The translations under genes were made by a program, and so were the position numbers. Below, piece after piece: positions 8,039-16,540 of a DNA stretch of 64,000 nt (the first letter of the stretch is position 1; each line of letters starts with the position of its first letter). The stretch covers positions 1-64,000 of the forward strand of contig JAJYSJ010000008.1 of assembly GCA_021793645.1 (NCBI GenBank), given 5' to 3'. The notes beneath the pieces are model-generated. The model saw nothing but the letters and a program-made list of their open reading frames with translations. It was not told the origin of the DNA and did not search any database. This DNA comes from Bacillota bacterium. GTDB lineage: Bacteria; Bacillota; Sulfobacillia; JAJZYS01; JAJYTV01.

Positions 8039-8175
8039 AGAATAGACGACATCCGTCGCTTTACATACTACTGTTGTCTATGCCACGCTCAACCCACAGA
8101 TTATCGCTTGTGTCGCGTAGGCGACAGGTCAGCCCAAGTGTCGTCTCCAAAGGGCGAGGTTTGGAGGGAAGCGAG

Positions 8176-8796
8176 ATGCAGGCCCACTCCGTGAATCCCG
8201 ACGACCCGCGCGTCAGGCGCACGCGTCAGTTGCTGCAGGACGCGATGATGGAGCTCATGCGCAAAAAGAGCCTGCAGTCGATCACGGTGCAGGACATCGC
8301 GAGACGCGCAGCAGTGAACCGGGTGACATTCTACGCACACTTCGAAGACAAGTACGACCTGATGGACAGCATTGTCCGCACTGGCGTACATGCCGCCTTT
8401 ACGAACAGTGCACCGCTCGAAGGCGTTCCCTTGGAGGATGGACTACGGCTGCTCTGCCGCACCGTCTTCGCGTTCCTCTCCGAGGTGCAGGACTCGTGCG
8501 AGGGAGGCCACAAGCAATTCGACCCACTCTTTGAGACCGCCGTCCAGCAGGAACTCTACGCCTTCGTGCTGCGGTGGCTAGACAATCTGCCCGCAGCAAA
8601 AGCGAACACTCAGTCTGTCGCCACGGTCATCAGCTGGACCATCTTCGGTGCCGGCACTGACTGGAGCCGCAGCCGGGAGTCGAGCCCAAAGACAACAGTC
8701 GAGATGGCGGTCGACGAGATCGTAAACGTCCTTTTGTCCGGACTGCGCAGCCTGGTGGCGGACAAGGATGCGCTCGCGGCACCGGCAGAAAAATAG
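8176..8796 (+). CDS. TetR/AcrR family transcriptional regulator
   Basis: The 206-residue protein has a typical TetR N-terminal helix-turn-helix: RQLLQDAMMELMRKKSLQSI, then VQDIARRAAVNRVTFYAHF. A variable ligand-binding half follows. The ATG at 8176 has GGAGGG seven bases upstream, so earlier in-frame ATGs are rejected. It is transcribed away from the DoxX gene, its most likely target, and ends at a strong shared terminator. The ligand is unknown. Confidence 0.85.
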   Translation: MQAHSVNPDDPRVRRTRQLLQDAMMELMRKKSLQSITVQDIARRAAVNRVTFYAHFEDKYDLMDSIVRTGVHAAFTNSAPLEGVPLEDGLRLLCRTVFAFLSEVQDSCEGGHKQFDPLFETAVQQELYAFVLRWLDNLPAAKANTQSVATVISWTIFGAGTDWSRSRESSPKTTVEMAVDEIVNVLLSGLRSLVADKDALAAPAEK

Positions 8797-8806
8797 CCTC
8801 GGTTCC

Positions 8807-8861
8807 AAGCCAGCGAAGGCGCCGGATGCAAGCTGGCTGCATCCGGCTGCTTCGCTGGCTT
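8807..8861. terminator. Long bidirectional hairpin between tetR and purA
   Basis: An almost perfect inverted repeat (AAGCCAGCGAAG... with CTTCGCTGGCTT, and an inner CCGGATGCA/TGCATCCGG) separates two convergent genes. No long T-run is present. Confidence 0.65.
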
Positions 8862-8870
8862 GTGCTGGCT

Positions 8871-10169
8871 TTAGACGTTCGCGTGCTCGTAGAGGTCCTC
8901 GATGGGAATGGTCTGGCCATGCTCGCGGCCGACGGAGAGCAGGGCGGCTTTAGCGCCGGCAATCTCCTCCAAGCGCCTGATGTAGCGCTCCACCGCAGGC
9001 GGCAGGTCTGTGCGCGACTGCGCTGTGGTGATCGACTCGTCCCAGCCCGGGAAGTCTTCGTAAATGGGCTTCATGCGTGCCAGGTCACGTAGATGTGCGG
9101 GGAAATCCTCGATGCGGCGGCCGTCCAGGTCGTAGGCCACGGCGATCTTGACCGTATCGAGTCCTGCCAGCACGTCGATGGAGTTGACCGCGATGTGCGT
9201 CAGGCCGTTGATCCGCGCAGCGTAACGCAGCATCACGCCGTCGACCCAGCCGATGCGGCGCGGTCGGCCGGTTGTGGTTCCGTACTCCTTGCCGCGTTCG
9301 CGGATGCCATCCCCCACCGCATCGTGGAGCTCCGTCGGGAAAGGGCCGTCTCCGACCCTGGACGTATATGCCTTCAGGACGCCGAGGACGGTGGAGATCT
9401 TCGTCGGGCCGACGCCGGAACCGATCGTCACGCCGCCTGCGATCGGGTGGGATGAGGTGACATACGGGTACGTCCCATGATCGACGTCCAAGAGCGAGCC
9501 CTGGGCACCTTCGAACAGCACCCGCTCGCCGGCGTCGATTGCGTCGTTGACGATGCGGGAGGTGTCCGCGACGAATGGGCGCAGGCGGTCTGCGTAGCCC
9601 ATGTACTCCTCGTAGATCTCTGAGGCGGAGAGCGGCTCTTGGCCGTAGACCTTCTGCAAAAGGTCGTTCTTAATCGCGATGTTCTCCTCGACCTGTTCGC
9701 GGAAGCCCTCGGGGTCCATGAGGTCCGCGACGCGGATGCCGAGGCGTGCATTCTTGTCCATGTACGCCGGGCCGATGCCGCGGCGGGTTGTTCCGATGCG
9801 GCGCAGGCCGCGCCGGTCCTCGTCAAGGCCGTCGAGCAGGCGATGGTACGGCATGATCAGGTGGGCGCGATCCGAGAGGATCAGCCGACTCGTGTCGACG
9901 CCCTCTGACCGCAGGTAGTCGATCTCCTGTAAGAGTACGGCCGGATCCACGACGACCCCATTGCCGATCACCGATCGGCAGTTGGGATAGAGGACGCCGG
10001 AGGGAACGATGTGCACCCGGAAGATGCGTCCACCAACGACGACGGTATGACCCGCGTTGTTGCCTCCTTGGGTGCGAACCACCATGTGCGCGCGCTGGGC
10101 TAGGTAGTGACTGACCTTGCCCTTGCCCTCGTCTCCGAACTGGGCACCAACCACCGCGATGGCAGGCAC
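8871..10169 (-). CDS. purA: Adenylosuccinate synthetase
   Basis: PurA joins IMP and aspartate with GTP to make adenylosuccinate, the first step from IMP to AMP. The N-terminal GAQFGDEGKGK phosphate-binding loop, the GNGVVVDP and GTTRRGIGPAY motifs and a length of 432 residues are all standard. The GTG at 10167-10169 has AGGAGG seven bases upstream, so it is chosen over upstream starts. The gene follows the dnaB transcription unit in the same direction, separated by a hairpin and about 490 bases without a convincing gene. Confidence 0.95.
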   Translation of the reverse strand: MPAIAVVGAQFGDEGKGKVSHYLAQRAHMVVRTQGGNNAGHTVVVGGRIFRVHIVPSGVLYPNCRSVIGNGVVVDPAVLLQEIDYLRSEGVDTSRLILSDRAHLIMPYHRLLDGLDEDRRGLRRIGTTRRGIGPAYMDKNARLGIRVADLMDPEGFREQVEENIAIKNDLLQKVYGQEPLSASEIYEEYMGYADRLRPFVADTSRIVNDAIDAGERVLFEGAQGSLLDVDHGTYPYVTSSHPIAGGVTIGSGVGPTKISTVLGVLKAYTSRVGDGPFPTELHDAVGDGIRERGKEYGTTTGRPRRIGWVDGVMLRYAARINGLTHIAVNSIDVLAGLDTVKIAVAYDLDGRRIEDFPAHLRDLARMKPIYEDFPGWDESITTAQSRTDLPPAVERYIRRLEEIAGAKAALLSVGREHGQTIPIEDLYEHANV

Positions 10170-10610
10170 GCGATCGCCTCCTGTAGTGGGTCCGTGCAGA
10201 CCGCGCCAAGGATAGCAGAGGACCTGGAAGGTGTCAAACACCTGCGAGAACCGCTGGTGAGGGCCCTGCGCCATGGGATAGTGCGCCTATCGCAGAGTTG
10301 CAGCAGATCGCAAGGGATCTGCTCCAGAAGAGCGACCAGCAGCTTCAGGAGGGCGAATCTGCCCAACCGTAGTGACTCCGTATCGCCGGCGGTCGACACC
10401 CGCCGCTGCTCCCTCGTGCCCTCGAGTTCTTCGTCGGCCACCTCGACGAAGCTACGGACTGTGGAGTAAGCCATGGCGAGGAATCGGGCGGCCCCAAGTT
10501 CCACTGACTTCAGGACACCGCCGGTCAAAGAAGAAGTAAGCGATATTCAAACAGTTCTGCCAAGATGTCATTGATGATCAGCCACCTTCAGTCGAACGCA
10601 GATGGGATAG
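10170..10610. other. Intergenic region with no supported gene
   Basis: About 440 bases lie between the purA start and the hairpin after dnaB. A minus-strand open frame of about 140 codons crosses it, but this overlaps the purA N-terminus, has no ribosome site and matches nothing I recognise. The purA promoter probably lies here. Confidence 0.4.
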
Positions 10611-10642
10611 AAGAGGAAGTGCTCTCTCAAGCACTTCCTCTT
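10611..10642 (-). terminator. Hairpin after dnaB
   Basis: A perfect inverted repeat AAGAGGAAGTGCT / AGCACTTCCTCTT with a six-base loop lies 19 bases past the dnaB stop on the minus strand. A short CTTCT tail follows. Confidence 0.7.
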
Positions 10643-10660
10643 CTATTCAGCGCATAGACG

Positions 10661-12010
10661 TCAGCGCGGCTCCTGGTGCTCCCGCGAGTCGAAGCGGCCG
10701 AATTCCTTGTGGAAATGCAGCGTCACCCGTCCGGTGGGGCCGTTGCGCTGCTTTGCAATGTTGATCTGAGCGAGGTTCATCTGCTCCGGTGGGAGATCCG
10801 GATTGTAGTAGTCGTCGCGATAGATGAAGGCGACGATGTCGGCGTCCTGCTCGATCGCGCCGGACTCGCGCAGGTCAGAAAGCATCGGCTGCTTGTCCTG
10901 GCGGGACTCGACAGCGCGCGAGAGCTGGGAGAGTGCGACAACGGGGACGCTCAGCTCGCGCGCGAGCGCCTTCAGGGAGCGGGAGATCGCCGAGATCTCC
11001 TGCTGGCGGTTCTCCTGACGGCCACGCGCCTCCATGAGCTGCAGATAGTCGATCACGATCAGTCCGATGTGGTGCTCCGCCTTCATGCGCCGCGCGCGGG
11101 CGCGCAGATCGAGCGCGGTGAGGCCAGGTGCGTCGTCGATCAGAACCTGTGCGGCGGACAGGCGATCCACCGCGATCGCGAAGTTCTTCCAATCGGCTTC
11201 GCTCATCTTGCCGGTGCGCAGGTTGTTCTGATTGATGAAGCCTTCCGAGCAGACGAGGCGCAGTGCGAGCTGCTCACGCGACATCTCGAGGGAGAAGATC
11301 GCCGTCGGTACGCTGGCCATGGCTGCATTGCGCGCTAGGTTCAGGGCGAACGCGGTTTTGCCCATCGAGGGGCGCGCAGCGATGATGATCAGGTCCGCAG
11401 GCTGAAGACCCGCCGTGAGTTCGTCAAGCTCTGGGAAGCCTGTCCGCACACCGGTTACCCCGCCCCCTTCGCGGTAGACCGTGTCGACCTTCCCGATCGC
11501 TTCGATCAGCACATCCTTCAGCGGCGAGTAGCTGCGCGTCGACCTGCTCTGGGCGATCTGGAAGATGCGCTGTTCGGCTTCGTCCAGAAGTTCCTCTGCT
11601 CCGGTCTGCGGGTCGAAGCCGCGCGCCACGATATCCGTCCCGGCGCGGATCACCTGCCGCGCTAGCGAGCGGTCCCGAACCATCTGGGCGTAGCGTTCGA
11701 CGTGTGCCGCAGTCGGTACGCCGGACGCCAGCTGGGAAAGGTATGCGACGCCGCCGACGGTCTCAAGCCGGCCTTCCTTCCCGAGCTCCGCCGACAACGT
11801 GACGAGGTCGACTGGCTCGGACCGCTCGAACAGTTTGAGCATCGCCTCATAGATCGCCCTGTGCGCATCGCGGTAGAAATCTTCCGGTACCAGCAGGGTC
11901 AGGGCACGCGGGATCGCCTCGGACTCGATGAGCATCGAGCCTAGGACGCTGCGTTCCGCCTCGATGCTCTGGGGTGGCAGTCTGCCGATCTGGCTCTCCG
12001 GTGTCGCCAC
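10661..12010 (-). CDS. dnaB: Replicative DNA helicase
   Basis: The 449-residue helicase unwinds DNA ahead of the replisome. It has the N-terminal DnaB domain (PPQSIEAERSVLGSML), Walker A in AARPSMGKTAFALN near residue 210, Walker B VIVIDYLQLM and the ALSQLSR segment of the RecA-like core. The length is that of a normal intein-free enzyme. It starts two bases after the rplI stop and is expressed with it. A DciA-type loader is encoded near gyrB in this window, and no DnaI/DnaB-type loader is seen here. Confidence 0.96.
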   Translation of the reverse strand: MATPESQIGRLPPQSIEAERSVLGSMLIESEAIPRALTLLVPEDFYRDAHRAIYEAMLKLFERSEPVDLVTLSAELGKEGRLETVGGVAYLSQLASGVPTAAHVERYAQMVRDRSLARQVIRAGTDIVARGFDPQTGAEELLDEAEQRIFQIAQSRSTRSYSPLKDVLIEAIGKVDTVYREGGGVTGVRTGFPELDELTAGLQPADLIIIAARPSMGKTAFALNLARNAAMASVPTAIFSLEMSREQLALRLVCSEGFINQNNLRTGKMSEADWKNFAIAVDRLSAAQVLIDDAPGLTALDLRARARRMKAEHHIGLIVIDYLQLMEARGRQENRQQEISAISRSLKALARELSVPVVALSQLSRAVESRQDKQPMLSDLRESGAIEQDADIVAFIYRDDYYNPDLPPEQMNLAQINIAKQRNGPTGRVTLHFHKEFGRFDSREHQEPR

Positions 12011-12012
12011 GG

Positions 12013-12456
12013 CTACTCCGGCCGTACTTCTACGACGAGCCTCGCCGTCACGCGGGCGTGCGGGCGGACCTCGACGACGTGTTCTCCGAGCGCGCGGATC
12101 GGGGACTTCAGCTCGATGCGGCGGCGGTCTACCTCTAAGCCAAGCGCAGCCAGTGCGTCTGCGACATGTTGGGCGGTGATGGATCCGAAGGGCTTGCCGT
12201 TGTCTCCAACGCGCAGCTGCAACTGGACGCGCGTCTCGGAGATGCGCGCCGCGAGTTCACGCGCCTCCTGCTCCAGGCGGTCCTGCTTTTCCAGTGTCCT
12301 GCGCCGCTCGGCCTCGACCTGCTTCATCTTGCCTGCGGTTGTGTCTTCCGCCAATCCACGCGGGAACAAAAAGTTGCGCGCGTAGCCGTCGGCAACGCGT
12401 ACAACCTGCCCCCGTTTGCCAAGTCCTTTGACATCTTCCCGCAAGATCACCTGCAT
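12013..12456 (-). CDS. rplI: 50S ribosomal protein L9
   Basis: The 147-residue protein begins with MQVILREDVKGLGKRGQVV and has the NFLFPRGLA segment typical of L9. A long linker helix and a C-terminal RNA-binding domain (LGEHVVEVRPH) follow. L9 binds domain V of 23S rRNA and helps keep the reading frame. It precedes dnaB closely. The gdpP gene that often sits just upstream of rplI in Firmicutes is absent; the DUF2232 gene is directly upstream. Confidence 0.96.
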   Translation of the reverse strand: MQVILREDVKGLGKRGQVVRVADGYARNFLFPRGLAEDTTAGKMKQVEAERRRTLEKQDRLEQEARELAARISETRVQLQLRVGDNGKPFGSITAQHVADALAALGLEVDRRRIELKSPIRALGEHVVEVRPHARVTARLVVEVRPE

Positions 12457-12490
12457 GCCTTTGTCGCCGCCGCGGGGCGGCCTACCCTCC

Positions 12491-13378
12491 TTACGTACTG
12501 GCGTCGCGGATGCGGCGCAGATCAGTCATGTTATCAAGCACTCCGACCCAGACGGGAATCAGGGAAAACGGCGGCGTCACGAACATGAGCACCAAGATGA
12601 CAACGCGCAGGAATGTGGGCACCCGCATGCGTGCAATAAGGAAGCTTGCGACTGCAAGGCCGAAGATCTCGAGCGGGATCTCGGTCCAGATCACCGCGTA
12701 TCCCAGGAGGCGCTGCGTCACGGCCGATGCATGGTCAAGGGAGATCACGGTCTGCAACCCCAGCACCGCGAGGAAGAGCGGGGCCAGCCACGTCGGTGCC
12801 TGCCAGAAGGCGAAGGGCTGCACGGGCTGCAGTTCGCGGCCGCGAGTGCGGAGCACCCAGCGCGCCAGGTAGAAGGCCTCTAGTGCCACGCCACCGGCAT
12901 AGAGGGGCATGAATGCCGGGATAATCGCTTGCGCCTGCGCAATCACTTGCCTAGCCTGATGGAGCGTCATGCCGAACGCCTGCGCAATCGTCTGGGGAGA
13001 GAAGTGTACAGCGCTTCCGCCGAACGTCGACGGAAGGGCGATGAGGCCGACCAGCGCCGCCACTGAGAGGGCCGCCATGCCAAGCAGCCAGGGCAATGCC
13101 CGCTCTTGGCGCAAGCCCGTACCCAGGAGTGCTCCGGCCGCGAACAGCCCGATCGCCGGAAGACTCAGCTGCCCGCCCATCAGCGCAACGCCGAGCACGG
13201 CAGCGGCCGCAGCGACGGCGGCTTCCCCTAACCCGCCTTCGCAGGCAACGATCGCAATCGGAAAAAGCGCGGCTCCGCCAAGCAGGAGCGGCACTCCGAT
13301 CGTGTACCCGACCGCGGCAAGCGCTCCCCAGCCAATCCAGGCGATCACCCGGGGAGGGCCCGTCCGGTGCTCAACCAT
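12491..13378 (-). CDS. DUF2232 (YybS-like) membrane protein
   Basis: The 295-residue protein has about eight hydrophobic segments and sits where YybS lies in bacilli, between rpsR and rplI. The family function is unknown. The ATG at 13376-13378 overlaps the upstream MazG-like gene by eight bases. The upstream in-frame starts lie inside that gene and are rejected. A short loop with HFSPQTIAQAFGMTLHQ is the most conserved-looking stretch. Confidence 0.8.
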   Translation of the reverse strand: MVEHRTGPPRVIAWIGWGALAAVGYTIGVPLLLGGAALFPIAIVACEGGLGEAAVAAAAAVLGVALMGGQLSLPAIGLFAAGALLGTGLRQERALPWLLGMAALSVAALVGLIALPSTFGGSAVHFSPQTIAQAFGMTLHQARQVIAQAQAIIPAFMPLYAGGVALEAFYLARWVLRTRGRELQPVQPFAFWQAPTWLAPLFLAVLGLQTVISLDHASAVTQRLLGYAVIWTEIPLEIFGLAVASFLIARMRVPTFLRVVILVLMFVTPPFSLIPVWVGVLDNMTDLRRIRDAST

Positions 13379-13745
13379 GGGCGCCCTCGTCAAAGTGTTT
13401 TTGGAGTGCGCTGAGGTCGCCATATGTGCGTTCCACTTCGTGACCTCCATGTGCCAGTTCGCGCGCGCGCAGCGCGGCTCTCAGCTCGAGTTGGGCAAAG
13501 GATACCCCGAGCCGGCGACCGAGTACATAGGTTGTCAGAAGGATGGAAGACAGCGCGTCGGCGATCGCATCCTGCGAGCCGAGCGCCGTCGCCTTGAAGA
13601 GTGCGGCCACGCCCCCGACAAGTTCTGCCTTGAGCCAGTCGATAACCTTCAGATGGCGTGCAAGCGTACGGTCTGCGCCAATCGGCGGCACGACGGTCAT
13701 CCTCTCTGCCTTTGCTTTCGGCAGCGGCGCGGCGCCCTCCTCCAT
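13371..13745 (-). CDS. MazG-like family protein
   Basis: The 124-residue protein resembles the short MazG-like family found next to DUF2232 in Firmicutes. It has the helical core KVIDWLKAELVGGVAALFKA followed by DAIADALSSILLTTYVLGRRLG. The E-x-x-(D/E) metal-binding acidic residues of true MazG are poorly represented, so pyrophosphatase activity is uncertain. The gene overlaps DUF2232 and lies downstream of the rpsR terminator. Confidence 0.65.
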   Translation of the reverse strand: MEEGAAPLPKAKAERMTVVPPIGADRTLARHLKVIDWLKAELVGGVAALFKATALGSQDAIADALSSILLTTYVLGRRLGVSFAQLELRAALRARELAHGGHEVERTYGDLSALQKHFDEGAHG

Positions 13746-13871
13746 GCCTGGCTCGGAAGAGTTTCGCCCAAGGCCTCGATCACAGCGTTCCTCACCTGTG
13801 CAAGAACAAAAGAAGGCCGTCAGGCCGTCGCAACGTCATCGCGCCCACGATTCACCTTGCGTTCTGTGAAC

Positions 13872-13911
13872 AAAACGGTCCCGGTGACGAACGTTCCGTC
13901 ACCGGGACCTT
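13872..13911 (-). terminator. Rho-independent terminator after rpsR
   Basis: The minus strand has GGTCCCGGTGACG paired with CGTCACCGGGACC, then GTTTTG, starting 12 bases past the rpsR stop. Confidence 0.8.
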
Positions 13912-13922
13912 GCGCAGCTGCG

Positions 13923-14153
13923 CTAGTCGATCGTGAACGGCAGCAGCGCAATGTTGCGCGCCCGCTTGATCGCAAGCGTCAACTGGCGCTGGTGATGCGC
14001 GCAGTTTCCGCTGATGCGGCGCGGCAGGATCTTGCCGCGCTCCGTGATGTACCGCCTGAGCTTCTGCGCTTCGCGGTAGTCGACCTCGACCACCTTGTCG
14101 ACGCAGAAGCTGCAGACGCGCCGCTTCGAGCGGCGTCCGCGCTCTCGGCGCAT
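13923..14153 (-). CDS. rpsR: 30S ribosomal protein S18 (zinc-binding type)
   Basis: The 76-residue protein is a full-length S18. It carries C14, C17, C51 and H54 (RVCSFC and GNCAHH), the four-ligand zinc-ribbon version of S18. Many bacteria have the cysteine-free form. It is the last gene of the rpsF-ssb-rpsR operon and binds S6 on the platform of the 30S subunit. A terminator follows immediately. Confidence 0.95.
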   Translation of the reverse strand: MRRERGRRSKRRVCSFCVDKVVEVDYREAQKLRRYITERGKILPRRISGNCAHHQRQLTLAIKRARNIALLPFTID

Positions 14154-14178
14154 CGCTTCATCCCCTCGCTAGTTACTC

Positions 14179-14598
14179 TCAGAACGGGACCGGTTCGTCC
14201 GGCCCGTCGAAGTCCGGCGCATCCTCGCCGTACGGGTCTCCCTCCGGCTCCCCGGTCGTACCGGTAGCAGCCTGGGTACCGGCGCGGTCAAGGAAACGGA
14301 CGTCATCGGCGACGACTTCATAGACGCGTCGGCGCTGTCCGTCCTGCCCATCGAAGGATCGCACCTCCAGCCGTCCTTCGACGGCGATCAGGCGTCCCTT
14401 CTTCAGGTGCGTCGCACAGGTCTCTGCCAGCTTGCGCCAGGCTCGGAGGTCAATGAAGTCGGTCTCCCTCTCGCCCTGCTGGTTGGTGAACGGCCGCTGC
14501 ACCGCGATGCTCATCCGCACCGAGGCTATGCCACTCGGGGTGTATCGCATCTCCGGGTCGCGCACCAGCCGACCGATGAGCACCACACGGTTAAGCAT
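14179..14598 (-). CDS. ssb: Single-stranded DNA-binding protein
   Basis: The 139-residue protein has the OB-fold start (MLNRVVLIGRLVRDPEMRYT) and DFIDLRAWRKLAETC. It ends in an acidic tail, DFDGPDEPVPF, of the type that binds partner proteins. It lies 15 bases after rpsF and before rpsR, the standard Firmicute order. Confidence 0.96.
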   Translation of the reverse strand: MLNRVVLIGRLVRDPEMRYTPSGIASVRMSIAVQRPFTNQQGERETDFIDLRAWRKLAETCATHLKKGRLIAVEGRLEVRSFDGQDGQRRRVYEVVADDVRFLDRAGTQAATGTTGEPEGDPYGEDAPDFDGPDEPVPF

Positions 14599-14613
14599 CG
14601 GCCGCCCTCCTCT

Positions 14614-15300
14614 CTACTCCTGGGTAGGTTCGGCGTCCGCAGCAGGCGCTTCGACAGTCTCTGCCGGCGCTGCAACGGGCTCTGCGGCCGGGGTCGGCGC
14701 CTCCGTCGGTGCGGCCGTGTCTTCCGCGACTGCGACCGGGGTCGGCGTTTCCGTCGGTGCGGTCGTGTCTTCCGCGACTGCGATCGGGGTCGGCGCCTCC
14801 GTCGGTGCGGTAGCGTCCTCCGCGACTGCGGCCGAGCTCGGCACCGGCGCGGGGATGGGGCCCGACTCTACGCCAGCCGCAGGTTCGCGGCGGCGGGGTT
14901 CGGGGAGTCCAGGACCGGGACGGTCGCCTGCGGGCGTGGGGCCCGTGCGCGGTCCGTCGCTGTGGGCGCCGGGCCCTGCCTCTGGCATCGTCGTCGGCTT
15001 GGGCGGGTTCGGACGCGGACGAACGACCACCATGTAGCGCAGGACGTTGTCGTCGATGCGCAGCAGGCGGTCGAGTTCTGCGTTTGCGGTAGAGTCTGCC
15101 GTGTACGGAACAAAGAAGTAGAAGCCATCGCCAATATCCTTGATCTCGTACGCGAGCCGGCGCTTACCCCAAGCGTTTGGTTCCTCGACGTTGCCGCCGT
15201 GGTTCTCAATCACCTGCCGGTAGCGCGCGATCACGCTCTGCTGGTGCTCCTCGTCCAGGTCTGGACGAAGCACTAGCGCCAATTCGTATTCTTTCGCCAT
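14614..15300 (-). CDS. rpsF: 30S ribosomal protein S6 with long repetitive C-terminal tail
   Basis: Residues 1-95 are a normal S6 (MAKEYELALVLRPDLDEEHQ; GKRRLAYEIKDIGDGFYFF). S6 proteins usually end near here, but this one continues to residue 228. The extra ~130 residues are rich in Pro, Ala, Thr and Glu. They include three near-identical 16-residue repeats at 158-205 (pattern AVAED-x-x-APTE-x-PTP). The frame is uninterrupted and the stop is followed by ssb at normal spacing, so the tail looks genuine. GGGGAGGAGGTG precedes the start. Its role is unknown; it would be disordered and exposed on the 30S platform. Confidence 0.93.
   Translation of the reverse strand: MAKEYELALVLRPDLDEEHQQSVIARYRQVIENHGGNVEEPNAWGKRRLAYEIKDIGDGFYFFVPYTADSTANAELDRLLRIDDNVLRYMVVVRPRPNPPKPTTMPEAGPGAHSDGPRTGPTPAGDRPGPGLPEPRRREPAAGVESGPIPAPVPSSAAVAEDATAPTEAPTPIAVAEDTTAPTETPTPVAVAEDTAAPTEAPTPAAEPVAAPAETVEAPAADAEPTQE
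14686..14829. repeat. Three 48-bp tandem repeats in the rpsF tail
   Basis: The anchor GGGGTCGGCG recurs at 14690, 14738 and 14786, exactly 48 bases apart. Each unit encodes 16 residues. The units differ at few bases, so the array is probably recent or kept uniform by recombination. Confidence 0.85.
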
Positions 15301-15381
15301 TCATTTCACCTCCTCCCCTTGGACAAGCCCGAGCAAATGCACGAGCTAGGCTCCGGTGTGCCGGAGCGGGGAGCGCTCGTA

Positions 15382-15410
15382 AGTATACCAGACGGCTCCG
15401 GGCGCGGCAA
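15382..15410 (-). promoter_or_regulatory. Sigma-A type promoter of the rpsF operon
   Basis: On the minus strand TTGCCG (15405-15410) and TATACT (15382-15387) are 17 bases apart, about 80 bases upstream of rpsF. A hairpin (GCTCCGG CACA CCGGAGC) lies in the leader and could serve S6:S18 autoregulation; this is inference. Confidence 0.65.
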
Positions 15411-15414
15411 TGCG

Positions 15415-15639
15415 TCACGCTTGCGGCGTTTTGGCGGCGGGGCCGCGCGAGACGAATTCACGGATGCGCTGCTCCAGCCTCACGCGCGGTACGAAGACGT
15501 GGCGCTTGCAGCGCGTGCAGCGGATGCCGATGTCTGCCCCGGTGCGCGTGATCTCCCAGGTGTCGTTGCCGCAGGGGTGCGCCTTGCGGGTTCGTACGAT
15601 GTCCCCAACGTTCAGCTCAAGGGGCGGTCGCCGACTCAT
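15415..15639 (-). CDS. DUF951 family protein (YyzM-like)
   Basis: The 74-residue protein begins with a beta-barrel-like segment (LNVGDIVRTRKAHPCGNDTWE) and has C-x-x-C in IRCTRCKR. This is the DUF951 pattern of small proteins found upstream of rpsF in Firmicutes. Its ATG overlaps the CvpA stop (ATGA), so it is the last member of a tightly coupled operon. A nucleic-acid-binding role is often suggested but is not shown here. Confidence 0.8.
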   Translation of the reverse strand: MSRRPPLELNVGDIVRTRKAHPCGNDTWEITRTGADIGIRCTRCKRHVFVPRVRLEQRIREFVSRGPAAKTPQA

Positions 15640-16214
15640 GACAGCTTGCCCAGCAGAGGGGCGAAATGCCGAGCCAGGAGCCAGAGCTGGTGCGAAAGCG
15701 GCGCATCCACCACGTACGGCGAGAGGCTGCCCAGTGCCCCTGAACTTGCCAGGGGCTCCAGTAGGAGGAGTACCGCGGCAGCGACCGCAAGCGCTTCGAG
15801 CCCTGCAAAGGCGAGGCCGAGAATCCGATTGACGGGCCCGATCAGGGGCAGGGCGTTGGGAATGCGCCCGATCTGGCTGGCGATGAGGCCGAGGACGGAC
15901 TCCACCACAAAGAGGACGCCGATGAACGTGATCGCTGTGACGACAGAGTTCGTGGTCTGCGCAATGCTCTGTGAAACGCCCGGCACCAGCAGGTTCCCTG
16001 CAGGCATCACGTGGACAAGGCTCCCCTGCACGGCCCGTGCGAACCCGAAGTGTTTGTCCAGAAACTGTGCAAGCGGAAGGTAGGTCGCGCGAGCGACGAA
16101 GAGCGCGATCAGAAAGCTGGCCAGACCCGCAGCCATGCCAACCAGCCCGCGGCCGAAGCCGCGCAGGGCGGCACTGACAACGAACGCCAGGACGATGATG
16201 TCAAACGGCTTCAG
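15636..16214 (-). CDS. CvpA family membrane protein
   Basis: The protein has the CvpA layout: a start LKPFDIIVLAFVVSAALRGFGRG, four membrane helices, and a periplasmic loop between the second and third. Family members are linked to envelope functions and colicin V production in enterobacteria. The favoured start is CTG at 16212-16214, overlapping the upstream stop (CTGA), with GGAGGGG at ideal distance. A GTG at 16244 would add ten residues that shadow the upstream gene. Confidence 0.75.
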   Translation of the reverse strand: MKPFDIIVLAFVVSAALRGFGRGLVGMAAGLASFLIALFVARATYLPLAQFLDKHFGFARAVQGSLVHVMPAGNLLVPGVSQSIAQTTNSVVTAITFIGVLFVVESVLGLIASQIGRIPNALPLIGPVNRILGLAFAGLEALAVAAAVLLLLEPLASSGALGSLSPYVVDAPLSHQLWLLARHFAPLLGKLS

Positions 16215-16540
16215 TGGGATCCCCTCCCTCTCAGCGGGCGCCACAGGTCAACGAACGGCCAAACCAGGGCCGGGACGACGGGCGTCGGCTGCTGGCTCGG
16301 GGCAAGCGCTCGAACCGCAAGCAGCATGAGGCCGGCAAGCACCAACGGGATGACGAGATCCGGGAAGAGATCGCCGAGCGGTCGCGGAGATGGAGTGAAG
16401 AACTCCCGCAGGATGCCCGCCGCAACGGCCGCGGCGCAGAAGGTGAGTACAACGGCCAGCCAGTAAGGTGCGCTCGTGAGCAGGGACATGACGCCGAATG
16501 CGGCCAGTCCTGCGATGAGGAGCCGCAAGAGCGACCTCAA
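16211..16540 (-). CDS. Small membrane protein, hypothetical
   Basis: The protein is about 109 residues with three to four hydrophobic segments (LLIAGLAAFGVMSLL; YWLAVVLTFCAAAVAAGI; LVIPLVLAGLMLLAVRAL). A TTG at 16538-16540 overlaps the TGA of the TPR gene (TTGA) and is the likely start. The longer ATG start at 16612 would lie inside the TPR gene. It forms part of the overlapped operon from the YkvI-like gene to DUF951. No family recognised. Confidence 0.5.
   Translation of the reverse strand: MRSLLRLLIAGLAAFGVMSLLTSAPYWLAVVLTFCAAAVAAGILREFFTPSPRPLGDLFPDLVIPLVLAGLMLLAVRALAPSQQPTPVVPALVWPFVDLWRPLRGRGSH

Noticed and set aside
10274-10528. Minus-strand ORF upstream of purA
   Set aside because: It overlaps the purA start, lacks a ribosome site and resembles no family.
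14407-15276. Gly/Arg-rich repeated protein on the plus strand opposite rpsF
   Set aside because: It is the antisense image of the rpsF tail repeats.
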